From: Nitrospirota bacterium | Lineage (GTDB): Bacteria > Nitrospirota > Leptospirillia > Leptospirillales > Leptospirillaceae | Reading direction: 5' to 3' | Length of the DNA: 60,831 nt | Assembly (NCBI GenBank): GCA_021785195.1 | Contig: JAJYGC010000004.1 | Coordinates: forward strand, 1-60,831 | In this document: positions 1 to 8,707 of the stretch, in pieces | How positions within the stretch are numbered: position 1 is the first letter of the stretch | How the letters are laid out: every line of letters starts with the position of its first letter | The notes under the pieces: generated by a model | What the model was told of the DNA's origin: nothing | Databases searched by the model: none | The model's input: only the letters and a program-made list of their open reading frames with translations | Translations under genes and position numbers: made by a program

Positions 1-126
1 TGCCATCTTGTTTGCTGCCAGAACTCGCGTAATTGCCGCAGTCAAAGTCGTCTTCCCATGGTCCACATGTCCAATTGTCCCTATGTTCAGATGCGGCTTC
101 GTTCTCTCAAATTTCGTTTTGGACAT
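1..126 (-). CDS. tuf: elongation factor Tu, N-terminal 42 residues (truncated by window edge)
   Basis: Translating the minus strand from an ATG at 126 gives [20 protein letters not shown] followed by [16 protein letters not shown]. This is the unmistakable EF-Tu start with its G1 P-loop (GHVDHGKT). EF-Tu is the GTPase that carries aminoacyl-tRNA to the ribosome. The rest of the gene lies beyond position 1. It follows tRNA genes for Tyr, Gly and Thr on the same strand, the common bacterial tRNA-tufB arrangement, so co-transcription is likely. Confidence 0.97.
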   Translation of the reverse strand, partial: MSKTKFERTKPHLNIGTIGHVDHGKTTLTAAITRVLAANKMA

Positions 127-219
127 TCATGCCTCCATAAAACCAAGAAGAGTTGAGCAGTTTGCGGCAACGCGATTCCGGTATACCAGCAAGCAACAGT
201 ATCGATCGTTTATCACTAT

Positions 220-295
220 TGGAGCCCTTGACCGGGATTGAACCGGTGACCTCATCCTTACCAAGGATGTGCTCTGCCAACTGAGCTACAAGGGC
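220..295 (-). tRNA. tRNA-Thr (anticodon GGT)
   Basis: The minus strand folds as a full cloverleaf: acceptor GCCCTTG/CAAGGGC, D arm GCTC...GAGC, anticodon stem CATCC/GGATG with loop TTGGTAA (anticodon GGT), and T arm ACCGG-TTCAATC-CCGGT. The 3' CCA is encoded. It is the last of three tRNAs ahead of tuf. Confidence 0.97.
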
Positions 296-321
296 ACGCC
301 CCCAAAAAACCGGGCTAAAAT

Positions 322-396
322 TGGAGCGGGAAACGGGATTCGAACCCGCGACATCCAGCTTGGAAGGCTGGCGCTCTACCGCTGAGCTATTCCCGC
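322..396 (-). tRNA. tRNA-Gly (anticodon TCC)
   Basis: Minus-strand cloverleaf with acceptor GCGGGAA/TTCCCGC, anticodon stem CCAGC/GCTGG and loop CTTCCAA (anticodon TCC). The T arm is GCGGG-TTCGAAT-CCCGT. CCA is encoded. It lies 26 bp upstream of tRNA-Thr in transcription order. Confidence 0.97.
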
Positions 397-404
397 ACAA
401 AAAC

Positions 405-490
405 TGGTGGGGAGGGGAGGATTCGAACCTCCGAAGCCGTCCGGCGACAGATTTACAGTCTGTTCCCTTTGTCCACTCGGGAACCTCCCC
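405..490 (-). tRNA. tRNA-Tyr (anticodon GTA)
   Basis: An 86-nt class II tRNA on the minus strand with a long variable arm. The acceptor is GGGGAGG/CCTCCCC, and the anticodon GTA sits in the loop of stem CAGA/TCTG. CCA is encoded. It is the first gene of the Tyr-Gly-Thr-tuf series. Confidence 0.97.
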
Positions 491-641
491 CATAATCGGG
501 AACACCAACAAGGCAGTGTTCTTCACTCCTCAGAGCGAATCAGGGGCCCCGATATTGAACGCGAACTTTAAGCCCAAAAACAAAAGGGAATTATATTCTC
601 AGACATACCCCTTGTCAACAAACTTGCAAAGACCAATCCTC

Positions 642-1406
642 TCATTTCTCTTTTCTTATTGCCTTATGAATTTCTTTCATTCCAGAAAGGAAAAAAGAAA
701 GGGATTTTTGGGTCTCAGGGTCTTTCAAACACCCGATGATGCCCAATATCCCCGGTGCTTCTGTCGGGGCTGGTGGGATCGCTCCAAGAATATTTGCAAC
801 ATTCCCCTGCCAGGATATGGCTTCCTCCAGAAGCAACATGACCCTTTCAATTAATGAATCCGTTAGCAATTTGCGCACAGCAGTGACCGCCCCGACCATT
901 TCGGACAAAGATTCCACTCCGCCTGATTTCTTCAATTCAGAAGCAATCCCAATCAAATCCTCGATCGGAAGCCCCTGCATCCTCTCCAGAAAATCGGTAG
1001 TCTTTTCAGCTTGAGATGCCACTCGCTCGATCAAGGTATCCGTACCAAGGCTCTGGACTGCCTTTAGTGCCCCCCCCAGCTCCACCAAAGATGAAAATGC
1101 CCCACTCTTTTCTCCTGAGTCGAGAATATCAACCAACCGGGTCAGAACAGGGGTACTTTTCTCAAGCCTTTCAAACAATAACAACGTTTCAGGCTTAATC
1201 AACTGATCTAGCATTGCAGTGGCTTTTTCAACCGTTTCCGCCACTCGCTCCACCAATGAATTTGTCTGTATATCCCAAAGGGCCTTGGAGGCTATATGAA
1301 ACTCCTGGATCACATCCAAACGGGTCAAAATTTCTGAGAGCATCTTCTCGGTGGACGACTCACTTAACTGATTCAAAAGCCTTCCAGGTATGGATTCCGG
1401 TGCCAT
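642..1406 (-). CDS. DUF1641 family protein, probable partner of the upstream sulfide:quinone reductase-like enzyme
   Basis: A 254-residue, mostly helical protein. The final third (PGILGIIGCLKDPETQKSLS, then FFLSGMKEIHK) matches the recurring motif of DUF1641 proteins, which are typically encoded beside sulfide:quinone oxidoreductases and related pyridine-nucleotide-disulfide flavoproteins. The middle contains repeated LIERV/LVERV segments (near residues 52, 124 and 188), suggesting an internally duplicated helical scaffold. No signal peptide or membrane span is visible. It starts 17 bp after the SQR stop with AGGGAG upstream, so it is the second gene of a two-gene operon. A role as a membrane-association or electron-transfer partner is inferred from family context only. 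Confidence 0.8.
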   Translation of the reverse strand: MAPESIPGRLLNQLSESSTEKMLSEILTRLDVIQEFHIASKALWDIQTNSLVERVAETVEKATAMLDQLIKPETLLLFERLEKSTPVLTRLVDILDSGEKSGAFSSLVELGGALKAVQSLGTDTLIERVASQAEKTTDFLERMQGLPIEDLIGIASELKKSGGVESLSEMVGAVTAVRKLLTDSLIERVMLLLEEAISWQGNVANILGAIPPAPTEAPGILGIIGCLKDPETQKSLSFFLSGMKEIHKAIRKEK

Positions 1407-1422
1407 CAGCCTACTCCCTATA

Positions 1423-2562
1423 TTAAAGAATGCCGCGAGCCGTCAACCAATAGAGCCTGTTGTATGAAAGCTTCATCCAATGCACGGAGGATGTTGGAGG
1501 TGGTGGTGACGGAGGATTGCTATAGTTGAACGAAATGTAGGTTGCCTGATTCCGGCCAGTCTCTATGAAGCAAAAGACCTTCCCATCATAAATGCGTGAT
1601 GGCTTTGCCCCTTCAATGACGGAGAGAACATTCTCCACAAGGATATCAGCTGAAAAATGGGCGGTGGAACCCGCCTTGGAGATAGGAAGATTGGTTGTAT
1701 CTCCAACAACAAACACATTGTCATGCCCTTCCATCTGCAATGTCTGCTTGTTTGTCGGAATCCACCCCCCTTCCCCTAATCCATTGTCCAGGATGACCTT
1801 GGCCCCCCGGTGTGGGGGGATGGAAATCAATAGGTCATATGAAACCGCAGATCCTTCAAGGCTATGCAACACCTTCTTATCGACATCGACCTCTTTCATG
1901 TTAAAAAATGTCTCCGAAAGAATCTTTCTCTCTTCAAAGACAGGGCCGGCCCATTTCGCAACAGCCGGAATTGTGTGCAGGGCACCCACAGGATAAGTAT
2001 AGAAAATTTCTGATTGATCCCGTATGCCACGATTTCGGAGATAATCATCCAACATCAATGTTACTTCCAGGGGAGCCACAGGACATTTATGAGGGACACC
2101 CATTGCTACGACAATCTTTCCTCCCTGGAAAGCACGTAAGGCATCCCTGAGTTTCAAGGCACCTTCTTCGGTATAAAACCAGTGACCGCCTTCCTGAAGA
2201 CCAGGAATCAGGTCAGGGCGCGGCACAGATCCCGTTGCAATGACCAGAACATCATATGGGTATTCCTTTTTTGAGGATGAAGTCAGTTTCTTCCCCGGGA
2301 GATCGATTTTCTCAATCGGATCAACAAAAAAATGCACCAGAGGATCCAGAATGGATTTTTGAGACCTCTTGATCTCCTCCGGACGCACCAGGTCAAAGGG
2401 TAGGTAAAGCCAGCCAGGCTGGTAGGTGTGAGTCTCCGTGTTACCAAGGAGAGTCAGGGTGGTAGCACCTGACCTTAACTCCCCCGGAATTTTGCGGGCA
2501 ATCTGGTTGGCTACAATTGTCCCGGCGACCCCACTTCCTAGAATTACGATCTGTTTACCCAT
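1423..2562 (-). CDS. sulfide:quinone oxidoreductase-like FAD flavoprotein
   Basis: A 379-aa FAD/NAD(P)-type flavoprotein. The N-terminal dinucleotide fold is GSGVAGTIVANQ (residues 9-20), a second FAD segment is DVLVIATGSVPRPDLIPGL, and the FAD-contacting motif DNVFVVGDTTNLP lies at about 281-293. These proteins pass electrons from sulfide to the quinone pool at the membrane. The SQR cysteine motif GVPHKCPVAPLE places Cys160 at the classical position, and a second cysteine is at 331 (VFCFIETG). The cysteine equivalent to Cys128 of classical SQRs is absent, as in several divergent SQR types, so substrate specificity is uncertain. The start has a strong AGGAGG upstream. DUF1641 follows. Confidence 0.82.
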   Translation of the reverse strand: MGKQIVILGSGVAGTIVANQIARKIPGELRSGATTLTLLGNTETHTYQPGWLYLPFDLVRPEEIKRSQKSILDPLVHFFVDPIEKIDLPGKKLTSSSKKEYPYDVLVIATGSVPRPDLIPGLQEGGHWFYTEEGALKLRDALRAFQGGKIVVAMGVPHKCPVAPLEVTLMLDDYLRNRGIRDQSEIFYTYPVGALHTIPAVAKWAGPVFEERKILSETFFNMKEVDVDKKVLHSLEGSAVSYDLLISIPPHRGAKVILDNGLGEGGWIPTNKQTLQMEGHDNVFVVGDTTNLPISKAGSTAHFSADILVENVLSVIEGAKPSRIYDGKVFCFIETGRNQATYISFNYSNPPSPPPPTSSVHWMKLSYNRLYWLTARGIL

Positions 2563-2608
2563 TAAAGCCTCCTTGACTTTTGGTTTTCCATTAAGGAACC
2601 CAGATGCC

Positions 2609-2621
2609 CTTGGTAACCAAG
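2609..2621. promoter_or_regulatory. inverted repeat in the SQR promoter region
   Basis: CTTGGTAACCAAG is a 5-3-5 perfect inverted repeat located 47-59 bp upstream of the SQR start. It has no T-run after it on the minus strand, so it is not a convincing terminator of tRNA-Leu. It could be an operator for the SQR operon. This rests only on symmetry and position. Confidence 0.3.
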
Positions 2622-2721
2622 AAAAAATAAGCTACCCTGTGAGACGGACCCTGATTTGTCCTAAGATTTATTCTTCACAAAGGCGACGGAGACGAAACGC
2701 ATGGCCCACTCCGGACAAACT

Positions 2722-2807
2722 TGGTGCGAGAGGCGGGATTTGAACCCGCACGGAGTCTCCCCCGCCAGATCCTAAGTCTGGTGCGTCTGCCATTTCGCCA
2801 CTCTCGC
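2722..2807 (-). tRNA. tRNA-Leu (anticodon TAG)
   Basis: An 86-nt class II tRNA. The acceptor is GCGAGAG/CTCTCGC, the anticodon stem CCAGA/TCTGG carries TAG in the loop, the variable arm is long, and the T arm is GCGGG-TTCAAAT-CCCGC. CCA is encoded. Confidence 0.97.
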
Positions 2808-2893
2808 TCATCACTGAGGGGTGCATTCTAACTAAAAAGAAGGATAAAATCATTCTATATCGAAGGGCTCTTTTTGGCGTCTTCATCCCATCT

Positions 2894-3919
2894 GTGGCAT
2901 TACTTTTTTCAGATGGACTCTTGATCATTTACCCGATTGATCTATTGACACCCATTCTCCAATTCCCAATTCTGGCATTCATTCATCTGTTGGCACTTCT
3001 GGTCATTCTACCGAACATCCTGTTTTTAGAACCCGTTCATACCCAAAAGGGAAGAATTGCAATCGCCTTGATCCTTTCCGGAGGAATCGCTTTGGTAATT
3101 GGCTTCCTTTCCGTCCCAAGAACCTTGATCGCAGCCGAAACAGGACTGATGATCGCTATCGGCTTCTGGTTCCTGAAGGAAGAATTCAACCGACAGAATT
3201 TAGAAAGCGGTCAGTCAACCCGTCTCGGGTTTGAGGGATTATTGCTGACAGCGCTCACAGGAATAATCCTTGGATTGACACTTGCTCGTCCTACCATTGA
3301 CCCTATTCCGTTCCAAGGAATTGAGATCCATGGCCTCCTTGGACTCGCATTTACATTAAGTGCCCTACGGGTGAGTTTCTCTCGTGAACGAAAAAAAGGA
3401 AACAGAAAAGGTGGATCGGACCACTTCTTATATAACACCAGTATTCTCGTATTGTTCAGCATCCCCATCATCAAGCAAGATTGGACTGCTCGCCTTGTCG
3501 CACTAATCCTTCTTTTCATCAGCCTTCAGGGCATTAGGCCTCCCCAGACCGGAAAAATTGTTTTGGGGATGATTGGCGGTGCCATCGTTATTTTCTCAAC
3601 CACCTCATTACTTTCAGGATCGGAAGCCGTGCTTCCCTTCTTTTTACTGGCATGGCTTTATGTTCTATGTAGTCAGATCTTCCTAATCAAAACTGGAAAA
3701 ATATTCGGATATCTCGGATTTTTAATCATCCTCTCAGGCCTTATGGAGAAGAACATGAAACTGATTGTCATTGGGGCAGGATTGCACGTTATTTCGTTCA
3801 TCACAATTCTGATCCACCTTTATAAGCAAAGTAGAATCAATCAGCGGCCAGAATGGCCTCCCCCAAGAGAAATTTCAGAGTCTTCCGGAACAGATTCTTC
3901 CCACGCCTCAATATCATAA
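2894..3919 (+). CDS. polytopic membrane protein of unknown function
   Basis: 341 residues from the GTG at 2894, with about nine to ten hydrophobic segments spread over the whole length (for example LLALLVILPNILFL, ALILSGGIALVIGFL, LLLTALTGIILGLTL, IVLGMIGGAIVIF, GYLGFLIILSGL) and a polar C-terminal tail. I do not recognise the family. The frame is open and codes plausibly upstream (ILYRRALFGVFIPS), so the true start may be a non-standard ATC or ATT near 2849-2852, behind AAGAAGGA. The last 79 bp overlap the end of rimO on the opposite strand. Confidence 0.6.
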   Translation: MALLFSDGLLIIYPIDLLTPILQFPILAFIHLLALLVILPNILFLEPVHTQKGRIAIALILSGGIALVIGFLSVPRTLIAAETGLMIAIGFWFLKEEFNRQNLESGQSTRLGFEGLLLTALTGIILGLTLARPTIDPIPFQGIEIHGLLGLAFTLSALRVSFSRERKKGNRKGGSDHFLYNTSILVLFSIPIIKQDWTARLVALILLFISLQGIRPPQTGKIVLGMIGGAIVIFSTTSLLSGSEAVLPFFLLAWLYVLCSQIFLIKTGKIFGYLGFLIILSGLMEKNMKLIVIGAGLHVISFITILIHLYKQSRINQRPEWPPPREISESSGTDSSHASIS

Positions 3920-5307
3920 GGATGAGCACGCAAAACCCTGCAAGGAACAATTTCTCCGGCCGAGGCTTGCCCACTCAGCACAAGGACTTCCCCATCAATC
4001 CCATCGGGAGCCATTCCAGGAACTCTGCCTGAAAGAACGAGGGGAGACTGTTCAGAGGGTCCCTCAATCAACACGGGGAGAACTTTTCCAACCCAGGATT
4101 TCTTCCGTTCCAGAGAAATTTCTTTCTGAATGCGCATCAAGGCTTTTCGCCGTCTGGTTTTCTCTCGTGCTAAAACTTGTCCTTCCATTCCAAAAGAAGG
4201 GGTCCCTTCCTCTTTTGAAAAAGGAAAAACACCAACATGATCAAGCTTGGCCCAACGAACGAATGACTCCAATTCACCAAACTCAAGATCGGTTTCTCCC
4301 GGAAAACCGACAATGAAGGTAGTACGAAGGGTAATATCGGGAACTGCCTTCCGAATTCGATCAACCAAGCGCATTGTCGAATCCTTGTTTCCAGGACGAT
4401 TCATCCGTTTCAGGACTGTTCCACTGACATGCTGGAAGGGAATATCCAAATACTTGACTATCGTCTCGGAATCCCGGATCACCTTGAGCAGCCTGTCAGA
4501 AACCTGGGTAGGGTAAGCATAAAGAAGGCGAATCCAAGGAACGCGCCCAATTCGGTCAATCTCCTCTAGGAGCCTTGACAGACCTTCGGTCTCCCCCAGA
4601 TCGCTTCCATACTTTGTCAGGTCCTGGGCAATCAACGTGATTTCCTGAACGCCTTCATCACCGAGCATGCGAACTTCATCCAAAAGGCCTTCCCTGGTTC
4701 TGCTGACCTGAAGACCACGTGAAAGAGGAATCGCACAAAAAGTGCAAGTGTGATCACATCCTTCAGAAATCTTTAAATAAGCGCGATGGGGTGGAGTCAG
4801 TCTCTTCGGACGAAAAGGGATTGACCTTGGATCAATCAATGTTGGAAGATTCGGTTGGGGTGGGCTTCCCCAGGACAGCAGCCGATCCCCGATTGAATGT
4901 TCCTCGGAAGGGGAAAGCAAAAGGTCGACTTCAGGAAGCAGGTCTGGAAGCTGTTCCTGATACCTTGAGATCAAACAACCGGTTCCGATCAGGAGCTTTG
5001 CCTTTCCTTCTTCCTTGAATCTTGTCATTTCAAGAAGAGTGTCAATTGACTCTCGACGGGCATCCGTCACAAAGCTGCATGTATTGACAACAATAATCTC
5101 AGCCTGTTCCGTCTCAGAAACAACCCGGAATCCCTTTTCTTCAATGGATCGAATCATGGATTCTGTATCCACAAGGTTCTTAGGACAACCAAGACTCACA
5201 AAACTGACTGTCCGTTCGACCAGAGACACATTCTGTTTCTGCAACTTCTCTTCCACTCCACCATTCGCAAATTCTGGAGCCAACCCTTCTGAAAGGTTTT
5301 TAGACAT
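3841..5307 (-). CDS. rimO: ribosomal protein S12 methylthiotransferase RimO
   Basis: 488 aa. RimO is a radical-SAM enzyme that methylthiolates Asp of ribosomal protein S12 using two [4Fe-4S] clusters. The N-terminal UPF0004 domain opens with SFVSLGCPKNLVDTE and has cysteines at 41, 77 and 111. The radical-SAM motif CDHTCTFC has cysteines at 184, 188 and 191. The C-terminal 65 residues form the TRAM domain. The start at 5307 is chosen because GGAGG lies 8 nt upstream; the frame opens further up at a GTG (5349) without a ribosome site. Even so, about 32 residues precede the conserved domain. Its end overlaps the convergent membrane-protein gene by 79 bp. Confidence 0.95.
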   Translation of the reverse strand: MSKNLSEGLAPEFANGGVEEKLQKQNVSLVERTVSFVSLGCPKNLVDTESMIRSIEEKGFRVVSETEQAEIIVVNTCSFVTDARRESIDTLLEMTRFKEEGKAKLLIGTGCLISRYQEQLPDLLPEVDLLLSPSEEHSIGDRLLSWGSPPQPNLPTLIDPRSIPFRPKRLTPPHRAYLKISEGCDHTCTFCAIPLSRGLQVSRTREGLLDEVRMLGDEGVQEITLIAQDLTKYGSDLGETEGLSRLLEEIDRIGRVPWIRLLYAYPTQVSDRLLKVIRDSETIVKYLDIPFQHVSGTVLKRMNRPGNKDSTMRLVDRIRKAVPDITLRTTFIVGFPGETDLEFGELESFVRWAKLDHVGVFPFSKEEGTPSFGMEGQVLAREKTRRRKALMRIQKEISLERKKSWVGKVLPVLIEGPSEQSPLVLSGRVPGMAPDGIDGEVLVLSGQASAGEIVPCRVLRAHPYDIEAWEESVPEDSEISLGGGHSGR

Positions 5308-5399
5308 TTGGAAAACCTCCGGGACATTGGGTATGATGGCATCGCTCACTTAAGGATCAATTATCCTAAGAAAAGACACGCCTGCCAGAAGGGATACCC

Positions 5400-5846
5400 A
5401 TGAAAGCCCTCCTCGTCATCTTGATCGTTTGTCTCCTGGGCATTGGTTATATGCTGCTGCAGACAGGGAAGAACGCAAGACAAGTGGAACAACTCCAAAA
5501 CCAGATGACTTCGATGCAATCCCAACTTAAGAAGGAAAAATCCGAAGCCATTCGGTCCTTCCAGACAATTCAGGCCACCATGAACTTGCACATGGCGGAA
5601 ACATCAGTTGAGGATGCAGTCAGGGATATTCTTGATAAAAATTTCGGACAGGCCGAATCTGCCATCCACTCAGCGCTCGACAGCCTTAAAAGTGCCTCCA
5701 CTCACGGTTTTTCCTCAGGCAACATCGATGGAGCAAAAAACCTTCTCACCCAATCACTCGACCAATCCCGAAAAATGGACCGGAACACAACCCATACCCT
5801 CAACGAGGCAGATCGGCTAATCCGAAAAGCCATTGCCGGATCCTAG
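5400..5846 (+). CDS. small membrane-anchored coiled-coil protein, unknown function
   Basis: 148 aa. Residues 3-20 (ALLVILIVCLLGIGYMLL) form one membrane anchor or uncleaved signal. Residues about 28-60 are a charged, heptad-like coiled coil (VEQLQNQMTSMQSQLKKEK). A helical C-terminal half rich in Asp, Ser and Lys follows. The layout is typical of a single-span periplasmic coiled-coil protein. AAGGG lies 7-11 nt before the ATG. It is transcribed divergently from rimO. No family is recognised. Confidence 0.65.
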   Translation: MKALLVILIVCLLGIGYMLLQTGKNARQVEQLQNQMTSMQSQLKKEKSEAIRSFQTIQATMNLHMAETSVEDAVRDILDKNFGQAESAIHSALDSLKSASTHGFSSGNIDGAKNLLTQSLDQSRKMDRNTTHTLNEADRLIRKAIAGS

Positions 5847-5856
5847 GGGCCTGCCC

Positions 5857-6027
5857 CTATGGCAAAGGCTCATCCTGCTTTCTCTTGAAGATGCATTGAT
5901 ATGGGACATCCGAACTATTCATGACAATTATCTGGACAAGTTCCCACCCATCTTCACCGATAAAGTTCAATTGATTTTCAACTTGCTCCTTGCTGACGCC
6001 AAAAACACGGTATTCCCAAGATGACAT
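5857..6027 (-). CDS. 56-aa DUF4177-like small protein
   Basis: A short gene found by reading the minus strand: ATG at 6027, TAG at 5857-5859. The product begins MSSWEYRVFGVSKEQVENQL and contains GEDGWELVQI, then ends near FKRKQDEPLP. The W-E-Y-(K/R)-V opening, the central G-x-x-GWELV box and the terminal FKR are the hallmarks of DUF4177 proteins, small alpha/beta proteins of unknown role. It follows the 74-aa gene by only 3 bp, so it is the last gene of the rpsF-to-rlpA strand series. Confidence 0.72.
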   Translation of the reverse strand: MSSWEYRVFGVSKEQVENQLNFIGEDGWELVQIIVMNSSDVPYQCIFKRKQDEPLP

Positions 6028-6030
6028 GAA

Positions 6031-6255
6031 TCAGGCCTCTCCCGTCTTGCCTTCCGTTTTAGGCGCAAGCATTTTTGAGAAACGCACTTTTTTCTGATAT
6101 CCACGCCGGAGGGCTTTTTTAACCCTCTTCAGGGCCTTGATATTTGTTGCAACTTCTTCAGTGGATCCATTTTTCAACTGAGCCCGTTTTTCCTTCAAAG
6201 ACACCGTTCGTTTTTGAATTTTCTCTAATTTTACTTCAACATCTGCCTGATTCAA
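6031..6255 (-). CDS. 74-aa basic coiled-coil protein, unknown function
   Basis: Short, strongly charged and Lys-rich with a helical heptad pattern (VEVKLEKIQKRTVSLKEKRA) and a basic middle (ALKRVKKALRRGYQKKVRF). No signal peptide or membrane span. It could bind nucleic acid or a partner protein, but nothing specific is visible. It lies between rlpA (47 bp away) and the DUF4177-like gene (3 bp away) on the same strand, consistent with one operon. Confidence 0.55.
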   Translation of the reverse strand: MNQADVEVKLEKIQKRTVSLKEKRAQLKNGSTEEVATNIKALKRVKKALRRGYQKKVRFSKMLAPKTEGKTGEA

Positions 6256-6302
6256 TCGATTCTCCTTTTTCCGATAAAAAATATGGACGACCTTGTGGTC
6301 GA

Positions 6303-7025
6303 TTATTGCCTTACGACAAATGCTTCCCCAAGTCGGGACTTAACCGTATGGGAATATTGCTGAGCTGCAGACAGTGAATCAAATCTTCCAATTCGAACAC
6401 GATACATGTAACCGTTGGCATATTCGGATTTTACAATATGTGCATCCGGATAGCGATTAAGACGCTCCAGATAGGTACGCGCTTCTCCATAGGATGAAAA
6501 AGACCCCACCTGAATTTCAAAGGTTCCCTGGGATCGATCCGTTGAAGAAGAGGACGTTCCGTTCAAGACAACGATCTCAACCGGAGCAGTGCCTTTCCCA
6601 AGCATTCCAAGTGTTTTGGCTGCTTTCCAGGAAAGATCAATGATTCTTCCATTAACGAAAGGACCACGGTCATTAATCAAAACATCCACCGAAAGATTGT
6701 TTTGAAGATTCCGGACTCGAACCCTCGTGCCCAAAGGCAGGGTCCGATGGGCTGCAGTCAGTCCATCCTTAGTGAAAACAGCTCCGCTCGCAGTCCGTTT
6801 TCCATAAAATGTCGGCCCGTACCATGATGCTATCCCAACTTCTTTTCCATTAACCACGCCCCCCCCGCCAAAAGTTGGAGAGCCCCATTGGGATGCGCCT
6901 GACCCAGAATATCCCGAATTCCCGCTTCCCCATGGAGATCCCGTTCCCATGGAAGAACAGGATGCGGCAAACAGGAAGACGCATGGGATCAAAATTGTCG
7001 GGATTTTTTGAGCTGGAAGTCCCAT
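6303..7025 (-). CDS. rlpA: RlpA-like septal lipoprotein / lytic transglycosylase with SPOR domain
   Basis: 240 aa. An N-terminal lipoprotein signal ends at FAAS-Cys23, followed by a Gly/Ser-rich linker. The double-psi beta-barrel domain contains [33 protein letters not shown] and INDRGPF, so the His and Asp needed for lytic transglycosylase activity on denuded glycan are present. The last ~70 residues ([20 protein letters not shown] onward) form a SPOR domain that binds septal peptidoglycan. The start ATG at 7025 shares its A with the TGA of the upstream DUF2232 gene (TGATG), indicating translational coupling. Confidence 0.92.
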   Translation of the reverse strand: MGLPAQKIPTILIPCVFLFAASCSSMGTGSPWGSGNSGYSGSGASQWGSPTFGGGGVVNGKEVGIASWYGPTFYGKRTASGAVFTKDGLTAAHRTLPLGTRVRVRNLQNNLSVDVLINDRGPFVNGRIIDLSWKAAKTLGMLGKGTAPVEIVVLNGTSSSSTDRSQGTFEIQVGSFSSYGEARTYLERLNRYPDAHIVKSEYANGYMYRVRIGRFDSLSAAQQYSHTVKSRLGEAFVVRQ

Positions 7026-7966
7026 CAATCCATTGCGGGATGATTATCGGCTGTATGTCGTATTTTCCGAAAGTCTACCCATACATCCAACACCCCAACA
7101 ACCCCCAAAAGAAGGAAAATCAACGGTTGCAACAAAATAAATGTCGCAGAAACGATCCAGAACAACATTCCAAGACCTCGGCTTTTGGCATAGGAAACAA
7201 TGACGCCAGCCCCTTGCCCAACATACAATGTCCCAAGTCCAAGAAAAAGGTTTATTCCCGCAACCCTGGTATAATGATTGGGAATGGCCACCAAAGCCAA
7301 GGATAAAATCAATGCAAAAATAAAGGGATCCCACAAAACCCACTTCTCAATCCCGTGGCTCGCTGCAATCGGAAGTTTATTGGAAAGGATACCTTCAACC
7401 ATCCCGATCAAAACCAAAGAGGTCAAAAAAACATTTGCCAGAAGCAACCCCGGCAAGACAGAAAGGAAAGACTGGAAAAGTCCGGGTTCCATCTGCTGAA
7501 TGAGCTTCTGATCCGACAGGGAAAGCGTGGTGGGAGAGTTCTGAAGATAAAGATGGAACACTTGGTCAAAAGTTTGATAGAGACCCTTTTTTATCTCTAC
7601 CAGAATGCCCCCGCCAGTCCGAAAATAGAAGAAAGAAAAAACAAATGAGGAAAAAGCCGTAATCTGAAGAGCGACTGCAGAAACAGCATAGGAAAACGTT
7701 CTGTGCCTACGGATCAATTCTCCAGCGAGGACACCTGAAAAACCCGACCAGGCCAAATAGAACAATAATCCGATAGGGCTATGCGATAGTATCTCAACCA
7801 CGAGTCCTGAGAGGACCATTACCCCAAGCCCCAACTGGTAACGATGATAGGCAACTTGGGCCAATGCTAGGGGAACGCCGGAAAAGAGCGCCATGAAAAG
7901 CCCTACCCGGGGAAAAAGAAACACCCCCACAAAAAGTGCTGAAGATGTTGAAACCGACAGGAGCAT
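7025..7966 (-). CDS. DUF2232 (YybS-like) integral membrane protein
   Basis: 313 aa with about eight hydrophobic spans, including an N-terminal pair ([40 protein letters not shown]) and a C-terminal cluster ([40 protein letters not shown]). The ending [11 protein letters not shown] is typical of DUF2232/YybS proteins, which are often encoded next to rpsR/rplI as here. Function unknown. It lies 29 bp after rpsR and is coupled to rlpA by a TGATG junction. Confidence 0.82.
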   Translation of the reverse strand: MLLSVSTSSALFVGVFLFPRVGLFMALFSGVPLALAQVAYHRYQLGLGVMVLSGLVVEILSHSPIGLLFYLAWSGFSGVLAGELIRRHRTFSYAVSAVALQITAFSSFVFSFFYFRTGGGILVEIKKGLYQTFDQVFHLYLQNSPTTLSLSDQKLIQQMEPGLFQSFLSVLPGLLLANVFLTSLVLIGMVEGILSNKLPIAASHGIEKWVLWDPFIFALILSLALVAIPNHYTRVAGINLFLGLGTLYVGQGAGVIVSYAKSRGLGMLFWIVSATFILLQPLIFLLLGVVGVLDVWVDFRKIRHTADNHPAMD

Positions 7967-7995
7967 CGCTCCAAATGGAAACTGGATCTTCAGGT

Positions 7996-8226
7996 CTACT
8001 TTTCCTCAGAAAAAGCAAAGAAGGCAACATTTCGACCCTGCTTGATCGCAGAAGCCAGTCCTCTTTGATGACGCGCACAATTTCCAGAGAGGCGCCGGGG
8101 AATGATTTTTCCTCTTTCCGTGAGAAACCCCTTCAGCGTATTGATATCCTTGTAATCAATCGCCAACTTCTCCGTACAAAAGCGACAACTTTTTTTCCTT
8201 TGGAACGATCGGGCAGGTGCACTCAT
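7996..8226 (-). CDS. rpsR: 30S ribosomal protein S18
   Basis: 76 aa with the S18 signature: basic N-terminus, [44 protein letters not shown]. It binds S6 on the platform of the small subunit and is encoded in the usual rpsF-ssb-rpsR order. The CxxC-like pair (SCRFC with NC further on) resembles the zinc-binding form of S18. Confidence 0.97.
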   Translation of the reverse strand: MSAPARSFQRKKSCRFCTEKLAIDYKDINTLKGFLTERGKIIPRRLSGNCARHQRGLASAIKQGRNVAFFAFSEEK

Positions 8227-8281
8227 CAGTTATTCCTCTCCATATGATTCTTTAAGTTTGGTTCCAAGAACTTGAAACGGG

Positions 8282-8707
8282 TTAAAACGGAATATCTCCT
8301 TCGGTACCAGAATCAGTCGGGAATCCCTGAAACCCTGACTCTTCCTCAGAAATACCACCACCTGCAGAACCACCTCCGCGTCGGGCAGCCCCAACAAATG
8401 TGACACCTTGGGCAACCACCTCAATCTTACTTCTCTTCTGACCTTCCTGTTCCCATCTTCTTTGCTGAAGGCGTCCCTCAACCAGTACAGGAGCACCTTT
8501 TTCGAGATAGTTCTTGACCAGGTCGGCCTGCTTTCCAAAAGCCACAATATCTACGAATGAAACATCATCCTTGGTCTCTGTGTCCTGACGGTACCGATTA
8601 TTAATCGCCAGCGTAAAGGACGCCACGGGCGCACCATCCCGAGTGAACCTCACTTCAGGGTCCCGGGTCAGATTCCCCATGAGAATGACTTTGTTGTAAT
8701 TACTCAA
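8282..8707 (-). CDS. ssb: single-stranded DNA-binding protein
   Basis: 141 aa. An OB-fold starts MSNYNKVILMGNLTRDPEVR and contains the typical FVDIVAFGKQADLVKNYLEK and VLVEGRLQQRRWEQEGQKRS. A Gly-rich linker follows, and the C-terminus ends EGDIPF, the acidic tip that recruits replication and repair proteins. Its ATG overlaps the rpsF stop by 4 nt (ATGA), the classic coupling. Confidence 0.97.
   Translation of the reverse strand: MSNYNKVILMGNLTRDPEVRFTRDGAPVASFTLAINNRYRQDTETKDDVSFVDIVAFGKQADLVKNYLEKGAPVLVEGRLQQRRWEQEGQKRSKIEVVAQGVTFVGAARRGGGSAGGGISEEESGFQGFPTDSGTEGDIPF

Noticed and set aside
107-526. 139-codon open frame across the tRNA cluster on the minus strand
   Set aside because: It is the antisense-free reading of three tRNA genes and their spacers; the cloverleaf structures explain the sequence.
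321-854. 177-codon plus-strand frame
   Set aside because: It runs through tRNA-Gly and tRNA-Tyr in antisense and over the end of the DUF1641 gene; no ribosome site or protein-like features.
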